NCBI RefSeq assembly: GCF_002104335.1
Contig: NZ_CP020867.1
Coordinates: 1,215,206 to 1,279,205 of the forward strand
DNA length: 64,000 bases
Source of the DNA: Campylobacter cuniculorum DSM 23162 = LMG 24588
GTDB taxonomy: Bacteria > Campylobacterota > Campylobacteria > Campylobacterales > Campylobacteraceae
Direction of reading: 5' to 3'
Below are positions 63,705-64,000 of this stretch, piece after piece. Position 1 is the first letter of the stretch; each line of letters starts with the position of its first letter. The notes under the pieces are model-generated. The model was not told the origin of the DNA. It was given only the letters and a program-made list of their open reading frames with translations, and ran no database searches. Both the position numbers and the translations under genes were made by a program.

Positions 63705-64000
63705 ATGTCTTCAACAACTAAAACTTTTATTGTTCTTGCAGATATTGTTATTTTTATTTTTCTGCTTTATCTTTTACCTTTTGAAACTAAGGTTAATCAA
63801 GGTTTAGCAATTTTAGTTTTCATTGCTATCTTATGGCTTAGCGAGGCTTTACATGTTACAATCACTGCAATTTTAATCCCTATTTTAGCCGTTGCTACAG
63901 GTTTAATCAATACAAGCAAAGCTTTAACGGGATTTGCAGACCCAAATATCTTTTTATTTTTTGGAGGTTTTGCTTTAGCTGCTACCATGCATTATCAAGA
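63705..64000 (+). CDS. DASS (SLC13)-family anion:sodium symporter, 5' part
   Basis: The first 98 codons of a polytopic membrane protein run off the window edge. They show LAILVFIAILWLSEALHVTITAILIP-type sequence and FADPNIFLFFGGFALAATM, which is the signature of the divalent anion:Na+ symporter family (dicarboxylate, citrate, sulfate or phosphate). The substrate cannot be told from this part. ATG at 63705 after AAGGAG; an ATG at 63698 leads to an early stop. Confidence 0.85.
   Translation, partial: MSSTTKTFIVLADIVIFIFLLYLLPFETKVNQGLAILVFIAILWLSEALHVTITAILIPILAVATGLINTSKALTGFADPNIFLFFGGFALAATMHYQ

Noticed and set aside
63797-63988. Minus-strand 63-residue ORF at the right edge
   Set aside because: It is the antisense of the DASS transporter gene, whose frame, promoter and ribosome site are clear.
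1-64000. tRNA, rRNA, CRISPR arrays, integrase or att sites
   Set aside because: No tRNA-like cloverleaf, rRNA stretch, regularly spaced repeats or integrase gene was found by eye. The borders of the accessory block at 24.7 and 37.3 kb show no obvious direct repeats.

Overview
The window is AT-rich, densely coded DNA from a Campylobacter of the C. jejuni/C. upsaliensis/C. lari type. The evidence is gene content (FlgP/FlgQ, MapA, FlgR, a fused ResB-ResC cytochrome c synthase, PycA, a MOMP-like leader), gene order that matches short blocks of the C. jejuni map as I remember it, TATAAT-only promoters, and poly-G contingency tracts. I cannot name the species. Blocks that lie apart in C. jejuni are joined here, and the joints carry gene remnants, phase-variable genes or mobile DNA.

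Layout. 1-3.9 kb: ispA (cut by the window edge), a PDZ protein, ebfC, murE, a hypothetical and a NifU-like protein, all leftward and overlapping. 4.2-10.6 kb: a PNPOx-like protein, a conserved hypothetical, dut, an EI24 membrane protein, tilS, rimO and prfB. 10.6-12.4 kb: a DUF2920 protein with an in-frame G9 tract and a YqaA remnant. 12.4-18.4 kb: cell division genes ftsZ, ftsA and a PpiD-like chaperone facing rsmH and a probable FtsL. 18.5-24.7 kb: sulfur metabolism, with a cysK/metB-type pair divergent from a likely operon of two luciferase-like flavin monooxygenases around an ATP-grasp ligase, preceded by two tiny ORFs.

24.7-37.3 kb is accessory. It holds a VirD4/TraD-like coupling ATPase, small secreted or membrane proteins, two Fic proteins and a HipA-like kinase, a broken helicase fragment, an IS605-type element with intact tnpA and tnpB, and unrecognised secreted proteins. 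One Fic protein and the HipA-like kinase end in the same 57-residue basic tail, encoded by a 183-bp near-identical direct repeat. The second Fic protein also ends in a basic lysine-rich tail. I read this as a cassette of candidate type IV secretion substrates with an exchangeable C-terminal signal. It is the most interesting part of the window.

37.6-55 kb returns to the core: a DnaJ-like protein, bpt, pycA, ftsW, murG, ccsBA, the liv branched-chain amino acid transporter, a cytochrome c, a YqhA-like protein, asd and flgR. 55-58.5 kb is a contingency and decay island: a CipA-like gene switched OFF by a G9 tract, a paralogous C-terminal scrap, and a pseudogene with a G10 tract, two stops and a frameshift. 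58.5-64 kb: flgQ, flgP, gyrA (Thr86 wild type), a ComF-family gene, mapA, and the start of a DASS-family anion transporter. I saw no tRNA, rRNA or CRISPR array.
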